Shown here piece after piece: positions 51,821 to 63,700 of a stretch of DNA of 64,000 nucleotides. A program made the translations under genes and the position numbers. This DNA is from Ooceraea biroi (Eukaryota; Arthropoda; Insecta; Hymenoptera; Formicidae). Where the stretch lies: positions 744,001 through 808,000 of the forward strand of contig NC_039510.1 in NCBI RefSeq assembly GCF_003672135.1, read 5' to 3'. Within the stretch, counting starts at the first letter, position 1; each line of letters starts with the position of its first letter. The notes below the pieces were generated by a model. The model made no database searches and was not told the DNA's origin. It worked only from the letters and a program-made list of their open reading frames with translations.

Positions 51821-52841
51821 GTGAGAAATTGCGGCCGAGATAATATTGGAAGTATAAAGCTCCCCCAACAGTTTCCCGCATCGCGAGCCGACGGTTTTTG
51901 CCGGCGGTAACGATTCGTTATCGCCGTGCTGGTGCGCGAGCGCGCGCGCGCGGAAGACAAGTATCATGGCGATACTTTATATCGCGCAAACCGGCGCGTT
52001 AGCTGAGATTTACCGTTATTAAGAACGCCGCAGATGTCGAACGTCTCACAACATGCAGACGCTATTATTCAACGGACTCCCATGAATTAAATCCATTAAT
52101 AAAAGAGATGGCTTTTCTCAGCGAGTTAGAACTACGGGATTGACTGATAAGAATCAGCGGACATTATTTGAATAAGTTATTTAGAACTTAATTAGCATGT
52201 TAAGTTTGTCGTAAACGGTGCAATGTTTTCATTAGCTACTACGCGCAAGGGAAATTTTTTTCGCAGGAAAAAGAGAACTTCTTGTTCTCTTTAATAAACG
52301 CGTTTTCTCTCTGCAAGTGGAATTGGGCGGTGCAAGTGGAACGAAGCGTACCCTCTTTGAAATACACATGAGATGTGTATATTGCCAAACGGCGCGGAGG
52401 TAATCTGATGTGGAAAAGGCTCGCACAGCGCATAAAGCGAGCGTAAAGCCGGTAACAGTTGGGCAGAAGTGGAATCACAAAATCGATGCTTCTGGTTTTG
52501 CGAATTGTCGCGCGAATTTTAATAGCGTGCAACGTATCCTATAAAAATGTTCTCCCGCTTTTTCTTTCTTTTCTCTGTTCGCACAGTATCATTTTCATGG
52601 AATCGAGACTTTAAATTAGATATATATAATAATGTAATGTCTCGCAAAATTAGTGTTAAAATCAAATACAAAATTTAAAAAATTATATTATTTTGAATAT
52701 ATGCGTATTTATGCACGATCTATATGTATGTGTGATATATATAGAAGACCATCTTTTTCCCCCTTTCCTCTCTCTCTCTTCTTTGTGCATTCATGTATAC
52801 AATAATCGATACGATCGAACGCTGGATAAGCCATTACGCGT
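51821..52841. other. No gene recognised
   Basis: A CG-alternating run lies at 51939-51952. 52600-52750 is AT-rich with TATA repeats. No supported coding sequence. Confidence 0.5.
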
Positions 52842-53338
52842 TTAAGGTTTTCTGGATCGATGTAGTTTCAAAGGTCTTCCAGTGATTGCCTCTGAGAAGC
52901 CTCTTCTGCTGTTTGATGCCCTCCCTTCCTCCCTCCTAATCGACCCTCGTCTCCGCCTAAAATCTTCCCTCCATCTTGCGATACCACGTGCTAACTGTAG
53001 AGTGATTGCACTAACGCTTTCCTCCATCTTCGTGGTACTTTGAACGATAAAGTCGGCTACTGAATGGGCAACAAGCTCTCGTAGATCGAGCGTAAAACTG
53101 CGAAAGTTCCCGCGTCGTTGTCCCCTACCAGGGATTAACATCTATATACGAACGTCCTCCGCCACGCTTTGCGAAATAACGGCTGTACCTTAATCCCTGG
53201 CGAGTCCACTTGATCCTGTACTCGAAGTTGAAGTGCATGTGCGTGAGTTCCATCTCGCGAGGCTTTTCCCGTGTGGGAATCACGACCAGGCAAATTACCA
53301 CGAGGAACAACGGATTACCGGCGATAAGCGGCGAATCG
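52842..53338 (-). pseudogene. Pair of overlapping minus-strand frames, possible frameshifted or spliced gene remnant
   Basis: The first frame runs 53338 to 53125 after an acceptor-like TATTTTAG. It has a hydrophobic stretch GNPLFLVVICLVVIP that could be a membrane or signal segment, then a basic, aromatic region ending SYIDVNPW before its stop. A second frame, shifted by one base, runs 53141 to 52842 and contains RELVAHSVADFIVQSTT and MEESVSAITLQLARGIARW before a basic tail. Both have balanced composition. They could be an old gene broken by a frameshift, two exons with an unseen junction, or chance. No family was recognised. An 11-base inverted repeat (CCAGGGATTAA at 53128-53138, TTAATCCCTGG at 53191-53201) lies inside the first frame. 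Confidence 0.2.
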
Positions 53339-53824
53339 CTAAAATACTTTCGCGTTCGGGTACGAGCCGCGTGATAACGCACAATCTCTCGATTGTGGTA
53401 AATTCAGTGTAAAATTACTCCCGCAGAAATGTTTAATTAAAGGTACGCGTTGCATATTCGGCATCCTCATGTTTAATACAGTCTACCAGCCCCTCCCCGT
53501 AGCATTCGCTCGGAAATACCATCGATATTTCGCGCGGACCGGCGAGTTGGGTGCTGATGATTCGCTGTGAGCTAAATTATTGTTGAGATTTGCATGGTAC
53601 CAACAGTAATCACGCGTGCTCGTATCCGGGGCCTAGCGTCCCCGGTTTCCACGTAAACGCGGTGTACGGTAAGCTGCATCACGCACCGATCGGCTGTGCC
53701 GCGGGCTTAATAGAATAACTAAGCATCGACTTATACGGGACAAACAGCGGGCTCGATCGTCAATTATTTGGTTACACTGCAGAGCGGTTTGTATGAGCGC
53801 GAGCGGTACCCATATCCGAGGTTA

Positions 53825-53852
53825 CCGTTCTCCATTCATACGAGGAGAACGG
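53825..53852. repeat. Inverted repeat with 9-bp perfect arms
   Basis: CCGTTCTCC (53825-53833) and GGAGAACGG (53844-53852) around a 10-base loop. No T run follows, so it is not terminator-like. Confidence 0.8.
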
Positions 53853-55420
53853 GCGCGGCTTAAACGTAACGTCGGTGCGGCAACTCTTCGTCATGAAATT
53901 TTAAGTCCCGCGGAATTGAGACCACGGCTGGCTCTTCCGGTGGACGGTCACGACATTGTTGGACGAAGGTAATCACGCTTGTCGTCTCGGTAATATAACA
54001 GAGAGAGAGGAAGAGAACACCGCCGGACCGCCAGGATAGACCGACGGAAGCGCGCCCGTTTTTAGGGTCAGTGACGTAATCAGAAAGCAAATTGCGGTGC
54101 CAGCGTGGATCTCGCCTCGGAGAATACACCTTCGACCCTATTCCGCAAGGCGAGCCAGGTATAGCCCACTCGGCCTGAATACATGAATTTTTAGTGTGGT
54201 AAACCGCGGAGGGTGGACGGGGGTGGAGGGTCGACGTTGTACGACGTCGCGCAACAACGAAATCCGTCGTGTCAGAATGAAGCGCGTTCGTTCAAGCTGC
54301 ACTTTAATCATACCGTTCGCCGAGGTGATCCACAAGACGATCTACGCGGATCGCGACGGAAGCCGAAGAATTATCTTCGATCGCGAGACCCGACGTCGAG
54401 TATATGCATGCCGTTGTTTCGTGTTTCGCGATCGAAGCTAGTTTAGTTTCCACTCAAGTGTACCGCGATGTCGTGACCGCACTCGGCATACTTCCGTATT
54501 CCGGCTAGCTGCGCGTTCCCTCTCGTCGCCGTGGACGTGGACAGGCAGAGAGAGGGCGTAGGTGAAGGAGCGACGATGAAATCTGCAGAGGGGAGAATGC
54601 ACGCGTCAAAGGAATAGTTTGCCAACGCGGGATCGATATCCGTGCCAATCGAAACAAATTTCATTTCGCCGCGCGGCCTGAAACGCTCGCTCGCTCCATG
54701 TTACTGCGGACGTCTGCGTCCCAAAGCGCGTTATACGAACATTCTAGATTATGTTCAGGCAACGGTCGCGCGTTACGCTCGCCATATTATCGTTACAATA
54801 ACGGCGTCGTAACTATAAATGTAAAAGCCGAAGGTACTCCTGACAATACGAGAGCAAGTTAATCACACCTACAGTGATGTTGGTTCTCGCGAAATTATCT
54901 TTGGAGATCGATGCGATCGGCCACCCGACGCAGAACCGACGGGACCGACAGGATCATCCAGGACTTCGGTAATAAGAGGCTCCAAAAGTGTATTATGATC
55001 AAATCAATGAATATGCATTCTGCGAATTCTATTAATAAATATTTCGGAGTGCGCCGTAGCACAATAACACAAGTCGAGTTTTAGAAAAAATCGTACTCGT
55101 AAATATGCAACGTGCGAATCGTTACTCCTGAAAAAAATAACTTTGCCTCGCTTTGTCGCCTGGCAGAAAGTCCGTGCTGGATCTGCAATTAATTTGTGTC
55201 TAATTAGCAGTTAATGAATCAGCGAATGTCGCGAAATTGTCGAAATCAATTATTATAGTCGATCCCAATTAACGGGGCCAAAAATACGGGCCAAAAGAGG
55301 ATAGGAGGTAGGGGCTGACGGGGTGGGCTTGTATTATGAATCAATTTGATATGCGGTCGAATTCAATTTGGCTGCGGCAAATAACGACCGAGGCGTCGAT
55401 TAGCAATTACAATCTCGTAG
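53853..55420. other. No gene recognised
   Basis: Noncoding by reading. A minus frame at 54129-53860 and plus frames at 54196-54446 are short and overlapping. 54960-55260 is AT-richer and featureless. Confidence 0.5.
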
Positions 55421-55434
55421 CCATGGTACCATGG
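55421..55434. repeat. 14-base perfect palindrome CCATGGTACCATGG
   Basis: Exact self-complementary 14-mer with no spacer, within a plus-strand open frame of uncertain status (55336-55641). Confidence 0.9.
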
Positions 55435-55543
55435 TCAGCGGGCATATCATACAGGGTACGCATTGTTGAAACTTTCAGAGCGCCGGGAGTTCAGCCCGTT
55501 TCGGCTTTTCATCCCTACCAGGATCGGTCACTTGTTCTCCCTT

Positions 55544-55560
55544 TCTCTCTCTCTCTCTCT
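55544..55560. repeat. (TC)8 microsatellite
   Basis: About eight TC units inside a longer pyrimidine-rich stretch from 55536 to 55573. Confidence 0.9.
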
Positions 55561-57515
55561 ATCCCTTTCTCTCGATTCGCTTGCCATCCGCAACATGCGC
55601 GTAATGACTGCGAACAATCGATTCCGCGTGCTGGTACATAACGATGGACGAGCGGAGCGCGTGAATCCTTCGCGAAGAACCTTGCGAGGCATATCATCGT
55701 TCCGGAGGCGCGACGATAACATGATAAACGCGAATAGTCATGGTCAATCGTTGCCAACGGGTTTAGGATGCTTTATCATTATTACGCAGAAACAGTACTG
55801 AGAAGCCACTTTGACCTGATGTGCGTCATGACTCTTGCGACTTGAGAATTATCGCAGCACCTAGCAGGTTCAACGACTCTCCCGAGAATGACTTCCCAGA
55901 CCGATCGCTTGAGCTAGGTAAAAATAACTCCGTTAATAACGGACGGCGAGCGCGGTCGAAGCAGCGGCACGCAACAGCGGGAACCAAGCCGCCGGAACGG
56001 AGCGCGTTCGGCCGATGCGCTAAATGGAATTCCATTCCGTCTCGATTTAATTCGTACGAATAGGGCAATAAGGGAATGAGGGAGGACGGCGCGTGCAGGG
56101 GAGAGAAAAGGGAGGACCGGCTGCGACGATTAATTGACGAAAATTCGCGTTGGAACAATGACCTCCGTCGGCCGGAGTGCTGAACGAATGGTCTCGCTGT
56201 AATTCTCATCCAAGAATGGTCCATTCCGCGCGAGGATATTCCAAGTTCTTGCGAGGAGCATAAAGAGCGGATCTCCGCACTTACGTGCCGGCGCGCGATC
56301 AAGTTCGTGTCCGCTTTTTGCGTTTTTGCACGGCGGTTAGCCGACGACAAAACGGCGGTTTAGCGACCGATAAAAGGACGAAAAGCGCTGTCGGTCAGCG
56401 GTGGAAGTGCGCGGTGACGATATTTTCAATGAACGTTAATTATCACAGCTCGCTCGCACAACGACTGCCATTACGCTGTGCATTAAAAAATATTCTTTGC
56501 GCTAGAAGTTCCCGAGTTTCGAGCGCGGCGAATATTAAATTGCGAAAACGTCCGTAATTTATTCCGAGGTGATTTTCAGTCCGGCGATGAGCTGGTTATA
56601 TCCATCCGCAGAAGCGCACGGAACTTCATTAATGAATGTACACAACGTAGCTTGTTTGCCTGTCTCTTTCTCCCGTGGGTGTTTCATTACCCTCAGATTA
56701 GAAAATAATTCGTATCTCAGATTATTTCGCGCTCGAAGCTGATCTAATCAAGCTCGTTTGAATTAAGCTTGATTAAAGCAATCTCCATAAGTAACGCCGT
56801 ATCGGCACAAGATCAAACAATATTATCGCTTCGTACGCTGGCACATACAATTGCGTTTTCCATGATTACTAGTCGTCTCACGTCTTATCTGTCGTACCTG
56901 TGTAACTGTATAACTTTGACAGATCCGCGCTGAATGATCACACCCATCTGCATGAGTAATTCGTGCGCTCTTAGGCCATTATTCGTCAGAATTATTAATG
57001 AATCAAATGAATAACATATTCTGGTCAAAAGTGGGCGATACTCACATCTACAATCATCTATTTCATTTCCGATTGAATAATTTCCTCGCAATAACATATA
57101 CGATGATAAACAAATGAAATAACGATGCGCCGTCACACGCAAATATTACATTGCCACTTGCTTCTCCTTCGATCCATTTCGCATGCCGGTGTCGGTGGAT
57201 CTCAGTACGAAAACGGATAAGCTCGTTATAGGAAGGACGTACGCTCGTGCACAGACTTCTAGTATTCCGCCATTTGGTTTGTCGTAAATCCATAGCATTT
57301 CACTCGATCTTTCCGCCACGCCAATACGTTCAAACACATCTCATCTCGAATCTCGAACGTCCAAGTAATGTAAAAGAAGAAAAAGAACGCAGCTGCACTG
57401 CGCATCTGTGTGTAAAATTATTTTTCGATCGCGCGCCGTTTCACCAAGATGCGCGTTCCCTTTCGCGCGATTTACGATCTCGTATAATAAATCCAGAAGC
57501 AGGAACGTGAAAAAG
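55561..57515. other. No gene confirmed
   Basis: A short plus-strand segment at 55858-55917 reads FNDSPENDFPDRSLEL between a CGCAG acceptor and a GTAAAA donor. It is protein-like but too short to call. A minus-strand frame of 174 codons (56350-55826) covers the same bases and looks random. The rest is noncoding. Confidence 0.4.
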
Positions 57516-57683
57516 ATGGAGGAGATAGTCATTAATGCATCTGTCCCGAGCGGACATGATGCCACGTTAACAACGCATCCTGTCACGCTTGCTGGAGCCG
57601 GCACGTATCTGCAGACAGATACAACCCGCGCGCGCGTGTTTAATTCGGCGTCCGGCGTGAAGTGCGTGCGGAAATGTAACTGA
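57516..57683 (+). CDS. Possible small ORF, 55 codons
   Basis: The ATG at 57516 has a good animal start context (AAAAAGATGG) and opens 55 codons to a TGA. The product starts MEEIVINASVPSG, is Thr-rich in the middle and ends KCVRKCN. It has no signal peptide, no recognised family and no visible promoter. A minus-strand frame of 140 codons overlaps it. A small chance ORF is the main alternative. Confidence 0.15.
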   Translation: MEEIVINASVPSGHDATLTTHPVTLAGAGTYLQTDTTRARVFNSASGVKCVRKCN

Positions 57684-58275
57684 CGGAGAGGCGAACGCGA
57701 TGGAGAGTTCGTCGCAATGACGATGATGATCCTCCGCGAGACGTCATGTGCAGGACGAATCACGCGTTCACGAGGTGCCGCGACCTACATTTTTCCCCGG
57801 GAAAAGTCAGAGTTACGGGATCGGAGTACAACAGCTGCTACGTAAAATCGGTATAAAGGACTCTATCCGGCACGCGAGGCAGTAAATATCGGAATCCTCG
57901 TGAAACTTCGGAGTCATATACGCCCGCGCATAATGCCGGGTTCCTGTGGGGCGTTACGGGGCAGACGGGCCCGTCTGTGAAGTAAATCATTGCAAATACC
58001 TTCCGACACGTGATGGCGAAAGACTCGAATCGAGCTCGTCTCTCGGACGGACTCGGAGTACCTCACGAATATGTGTAATTTCATCGGCAGACATATTCGG
58101 CGCGATAGTTACGGTAGCGCCAACGTGACACGTTTTCCCGACTGATATTAACTCGGCTCTTTTAAAAAATGATGTTAAAAAGTAAACATGTGCTTTATCT
58201 TCTCTCGACTAATCAATCATATTACTGTTTTAAATAGCTATTATTCGAACAAAGTTTAAATAATTCTCTAAAGTT

Positions 58276-58297
58276 GAAATAGAAATAGAAATAGAAG
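58276..58297. repeat. (GAAATA)3 short tandem repeat
   Basis: Three to four hexamer units GAAATA with a final partial unit. Confidence 0.85.
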
Positions 58298-58430
58298 TTT
58301 ATTAAAGTGACGTAAATAGGACGTAAGACGTAAGTAGAAGGATAGATGAAAGATCAAATTTTATAATTGTCTCACATTATCTCCATCAACCCAAATTCAT
58401 GATCCGAGACAGTTCACGAGAAGGTCATGT

Positions 58431-58449
58431 CGCGCGCGCGCGCGCACAC
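58431..58449. repeat. Alternating CG/CA tract
   Basis: Seven CG units followed by CACAC, 19 bases of strict alternation. Confidence 0.9.
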
Positions 58450-60179
58450 TTTCCAACAGCTTCCATCCGAATCCGCGAATAATCCGTGCGAGGAGTGATT
58501 TGGGGGCAAAGCGTATTTAGGGATAATACGGCGATGCCCGTAATCATACCTCAAAATAGCGCGAAACGGAGTATCTTGATAACACGCCTTCGTACTACCA
58601 TGCCGTTTGCATAAATGCGCTCGCGCGGTATCTCTCGGGTTTAATACCGTCGGGACAGTTGCACAGTGTTAAGTGACTTAAACTTTTTTACGTTGTAATT
58701 GTAATGCAGAGTGCCGTGTCTCTTTCCCATCCACCCTCCAGCGTGTCCCATAAGGTTCTCTGCGCGAGCGCACAGCGGCAACGCGGTATGTACCGGGTGA
58801 GTCGTAACTTCGAAAAACGAACCGGGGCTCCCGCGGGGGATAAAAGTCGCGTCGCGAAGAAACATAGAAAATGGTAAACTCGATGAACAATGGTCCAGTG
58901 TTCCCCGTTTTTTTTATTTTATGAGGGAGTCTCATAGCTGCTTGCGCAGCCCTCGCGAATGCATAAATGCGCGCGAAACGGGGGAAGAAAAAGGACCGCG
59001 GGACCGCGCCGCAGCGGAAAACCTCGCGGCCATAAACAATCATGAATGTTTCTTCGTAGCGCGCTCGTAAATTCATTCCTGTCGACGATGAAATACAACT
59101 GCCTGCATTTTAGGCCGCATTCCCACATAATTCTTCCGTTCTGATTTAATATGTGCATCTATGCACGTTTTCGGAGGTACGGCACGTATTTGCGTCGCGT
59201 ATAAAGAACTCTATGCAGATCGCGCGTATCAAGATGAATCGGTAGCTAAATCCGAGTTTGCTTCGGAATACGAAAAAACGAAGATACGTTTTTGCGAGCG
59301 GATCCCGCATTCCCATCCCAAGAGAGCATATTGAATCGGCCAAAATATCATAATTTTTTAAAAAATAATTATCACGTAATTACCGTATGCTTTGTTTTCG
59401 TGAGTTATTTGGCAGAATGCATATCCGCGGTTATTATTTGGTTTATATGAAATGCCACCTCTTTGTAACGAAACAATCTTGCGAGTCTTTCCAACGTGCG
59501 ATAATTAATAACAATGACAGACAGAACGTGACAGAAATTGAGATGTCAATTTTGTAAAACGGTCGACCGCTGTATGACGTAATGTTTTAATAACAAAGTA
59601 TCGGAGACCCTCCAGCAACCACGTTTCGCAGTGATAGATGTATACATCGAGCAAAATTAAATGTGCTTGCGGACAATTAATTTTATCGGCCGCTGCGGCC
59701 GGTACAACGATGCGTGCAAATAACGGGTTTTCATTTCGCATATCAAATATTGCCGACGGGTCTATCTAAAATTATATCCGCGTAGAAGCGAGACCGCGAA
59801 TATTCGGCGATTCAAAGCGCGCGATATTTCACTTGCTGCGTTTTTAAGATAAATGTGAGCAGGAATATCGATGGACGGGATCGCGTTATGAAACAATGGG
59901 GAGAATTTCCGTAATTCCACGTTCGAATTCCGCGTGCCTCGTTGCTCTGTACCTCATGACGAAGCTACGATAAAAGGTAGACAAATAAATCATTTCGACC
60001 CGTGAATTTCGCGAGAAAGAGAGAAAGAAAGGACGAAGGCGCAACTACACAGCATCTACACACTACGCAATCGAGCGTAAGAAGTGCTTCTTACTTCGGA
60101 CAATGCTTCTTATGGGTCCGTTCGCGCAATCCACTTTCCAATAAAATTGAGTGCCGCCGATTATTTCCAACTATGTCAG

Positions 60180-60259
60180 ATCTAGCTGCACAGAGAGCTG
60201 CGCAGAACAGAGAAGGAGCTCTGGTACCCAAGCCTGGCTGGTGTTGCATTGTCGTTTAA
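60180..60259 (+). CDS. Possible terminal exon ending in a CaaX-like CCIVV tail
   Basis: A pyrimidine-containing tract ending ACTATGTCAG (60170-60179) can serve as acceptor, followed by 25 codons and a TAA at 60257-60259. The encoded end is LAAQRAAQNREGAL then VPKPGWCCIVV. Two cysteines followed by two aliphatic residues and a final residue fit the CaaX pattern for prenylation, with the neighbouring Cys a possible palmitoylation site. This pattern is common at the C-termini of small GTPases and other membrane-tethered proteins. Alternatively the frame may start at its own ATG (60173), giving a 28-residue peptide. The frame is open back to 60002, but that part is basic and random-looking. No upstream exon was tied to it and no AATAAA lies close downstream. 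Confidence 0.3.
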
Positions 60260-60711
60260 TTCCATTTGCCAAAAGCTTCCCGAGACAATGGACATAACAG
60301 ATAAGGCGAGAGAGAACTGGACCGAACCCAATTTGTGACGGTCGAATGCGCGTAAGGAGAAAGGACCCTCCGGTTTTTTCGCTGTCTACACTCGCTCACC
60401 GCGAGAAAAGAGGGCAACGAATCGGGACGCCGATCCGCGCGTGATGTTAATCATCGTCATCTTTTATAATCGTATATATGCGATTTGTGCTATTCCGCCG
60501 TCGTGACCGCCACCGAGCTCGACACAAAGCACAACGCGAATGCACGCGAGAGAGCACGAGGAGCCAGCTGTACCATTTGAGAACAATGCGGCGTAGCAGT
60601 TCGTACAGATGGATCAGCTTGCCCGTCTTCCTAGGGAACGAGGCTGAGAGAAAACGGCCATGGAAGGGAGGTCGTAGGAGAAAGGGAGACTGCATGGGAG
60701 TGAGTGAGAGA
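60260..60711. other. No gene recognised; possible 3' flank
   Basis: Mixed sequence directly after the candidate terminal exon. No polyadenylation signal of the AATAAA type was seen in the first few hundred bases. Confidence 0.45.
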
Positions 60712-60733
60712 GGGGGGGGGGGGCAGAGAGAGA
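60712..60733 (+). repeat. (G)12 run and GA repeats in a purine-rich tract
   Basis: Twelve consecutive G at 60712-60723, preceded by GAGTGAGTGAGAGA and followed by C(AG)5. A homopolymer of this length is prone to length error during sequencing. Confidence 0.9.
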
Positions 60734-63700
60734 GAAAGGAGATCGCCACAAGGCGATTCTCCGGCATTACGTACGTACCAGCGCACAATGGCTGGCTCTC
60801 GCACTCGTAGGCGTTGTATCTTTGAACGTACCTGTCCGGCGCACAAATAGAACCAGAGGCAGACCGCTTCGAGTCCCAGCAGCGGTCCAGGTACACGTGG
60901 CAACGTCGAGAATGAGGCCCCGTATCCGCGCGTATCCCGACATTCCCAACCCGACCCAGCGTCGAGAACTCACGCAGGTAAACGTGTCTCGAGGGCCCCG
61001 AGCGGCTTTACGGTGGTAGGTACGTGTGTACGCGAAGCTCGATCTGTGTCACTGATTGGGTTCGCATGGGATCGCGGGTAAGGTAAATTGAAATTCGCAT
61101 TTCTGCGCTCGCAGCCCGATTAAGCGCCGCGACCCGCTGAACGCACGTGGTGCAACGCGCGATGTTCCTTGCGGTCCCGACGCGTATTGATCGTCGGATG
61201 CACGGTATCACGTCGAAACTGGACCTGGCCCCGCCGCACATATCGATCCACTCTCGAAAATGTGCCGCACGCTCCGTCCGCTCCGGTGTACTTAAGACTT
61301 ATCGTTAATATTGCCGTCGGCGAATACGCGAGCGTGACATCCTCGACGAGGGTTGGTACACCATGAATGCGCTGCATCAAAAATTCCATCCGACGTGCGG
61401 TCGTTCTTCTCGTTCCCACAGGATAAGATAAGAGAGTGCACGCGCATGTGCATTAGGCAAAGGAAATGTTTGAAAATCGGAATCAGCGCGGGGAACGTTA
61501 ACCATTATCGATAATCCAACCGATTTCACATCGACGAAATTAATTTCGACAAACTCGTACTGCCGCGGTTGAATTTCAATCCATTGAACGAGTATGAATA
61601 ATACCGTCGTCCGTACTGGCAGTCTGGGGACTACTGAAATCCTCGCCGAGAGAATAAAACATTCCTGAAAGTGCAGGCACGATGTCGAAATTACGTAACT
61701 TGGTCGATACAAACAAGTTCATGAATTCCGAGAATTGATAAACTGAATATTGTTATTAACTGATGATGAACGTCAGTTCGGAGAAAGGTTCCTTCCGGGA
61801 TCCAACGGGAGTATGGACCACGCTGAATCTTCACGTTCTCGCGAAGCATACTTAAATAACAGCTGCTTTGTCGGATTCAGGCGAGTCGTGTCGCGAGCCA
61901 TTCATTGAAATTAAGAAGATTGCGAACTTCTCTATTCCCCGCAGACATGAAAATTTTTCCCAGCGAACAGTGTCTGCCGCGTGTCCGCGTAAGAATATCT
62001 CACTGACTTTTAATGAGATCATAACGGAGAACGGAATAAATGAGGCATACAGATATTTCATGAAAGAATTTAACCCACAAGTGCATGTCTTTTCACCATC
62101 TCTTTCTCTCTTTGTACAATTTTACGGCCAATCGCAACGTACATTGAATGCATAGTATCGTTAAGACGGATGATAAATTTCTTATAAGCCGTTTTATTTC
62201 ATTAATTAGCAGAGCCAGTACTTAAAGTCAGAAGATATTGCAATGTTTATATCGTTTCATATTATAATTAATAATTACATACAATTCTGCACGTGTCAGT
62301 AACCTGACGTAACAATTTGCTCCGTCGTGTACCCGTTCGCACGAATTTCCACGAACCCGATTACGAGAAACAGTTCTCAATCTTTCTAGCCACATTACGA
62401 GAAAAGCCGGCCTTTTTCAAGGCTAAGGACCCGACTGCGCAGCCAAGAAATAAAAGCAAAATGGATGTGAGGTGAGAGGATCACACTGGATGCACCGGAA
62501 AATACGTTTCCCACTCGCTCGCCGAATATTCGTGGAGGATATTGGCAGAAAAGAACGCTTTTCACGAAAACATACTCATACTCGTATGGACGGAGATCGA
62601 AAGCGCATCGCGATAGGAATTTCACGGAGATTAAAGAACACATCCTTAAAGAAGATGTTTTCTACCTTGAGTCATTTGTGTACTGACTTTATACCTTTAT
62701 ACCTGCACGTTACTTTCTTTCGTTATTAACATGATAAAAGATGTCTCTTGCTGGTTGAAATATAACGATATGTAATACCATCATGTCTTGAAATCAAAGT
62801 CAGCCAACTCCAGATACATTTTTGAATTTTAAGGTACTAAGAAAAGGCGCTACATAATTTTTGTAAAGTAATTCTCAAAAGCAAAACAGAAATAAATTCA
62901 TATCTTACTGTTTAACGCTGGCTTGCGTTTGCTGGTTGGAGTGATAAGGGTTAATAAAATTCAGATTTTGAGATAGCAAGTCACTATTTAATTGCAATAA
63001 ATTATTCCTTAAAACAGTAAAAATTAAAAATCTCCTAAGAGTGTATACTGTATAATCGGACAACCGCGGCATACTACCAGGATCTTAAAATGACAAGTTT
63101 CTGATCCGTCTTTTCAACGGTACGGTCAAAGTACCTACCATACGATCCTGCAAATGAAAGAGAACGATGCGCCACGAATGGACACCAATCCTCCCGCGGG
63201 ATCGACGTGGCAGGATTGGCAATTATTTATCCGGAAACACTTCCGGTGCGAGCGTGCTGCAAAGACATGGCGACCGGCTAATTGGCAATTTCGAGTAGTA
63301 GGATTTGCGCTAGTAAATGACGGTCGCGTGTAAATCCACCGCTCCTAAAGCTCGTCTAATCGCGTGCGCGTGATATAAACGCGAATGGCCGGAAAACACA
63401 TTTTTGTGCTGACTGTATCAATAACGTCACCCCGCTAGATCAGATACTATCACCGAGTGGTGCGAGCACATGAGGCCACGTCGTTCATCGCTGTCCCGAT
63501 GTCGGTTCGACACGCGATAAAATTATTAGGGGGAATAATTGATGGTCGACGCGTCGCCATGGCGAAGCGCATCGCTCGTGCGGTCTGGAGTGAAAGCTCC
63601 TGAATTATTTTGTTACGCGGATACCACGCTCGGTTTCGTGTTACTCGGCGTTACCCTCGGCCCTTCCCCCTTGATACGTTTACTGTGCATACAAGCGATC

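Larger units (their letters stand above)
57684..60179. other. No gene recognised; simple repeats
   Basis: 58140-58380 is AT-rich and contains (GAAATA)3 at 58276-58297 and ACGTAAG repeats just after. A CG-alternating tract lies at 58431-58449. A minus-strand ATG-led frame of 78 codons (59741-59505) is protein-like but unsupported. If the candidate exon at 60180 is real, part of this stretch may be its intron. Confidence 0.45.

Noticed and set aside
59505..59741. Minus-strand ATG-led 78-codon frame with balanced composition
   Set aside because: No signal, no family, no regulatory context; length is within chance expectation.
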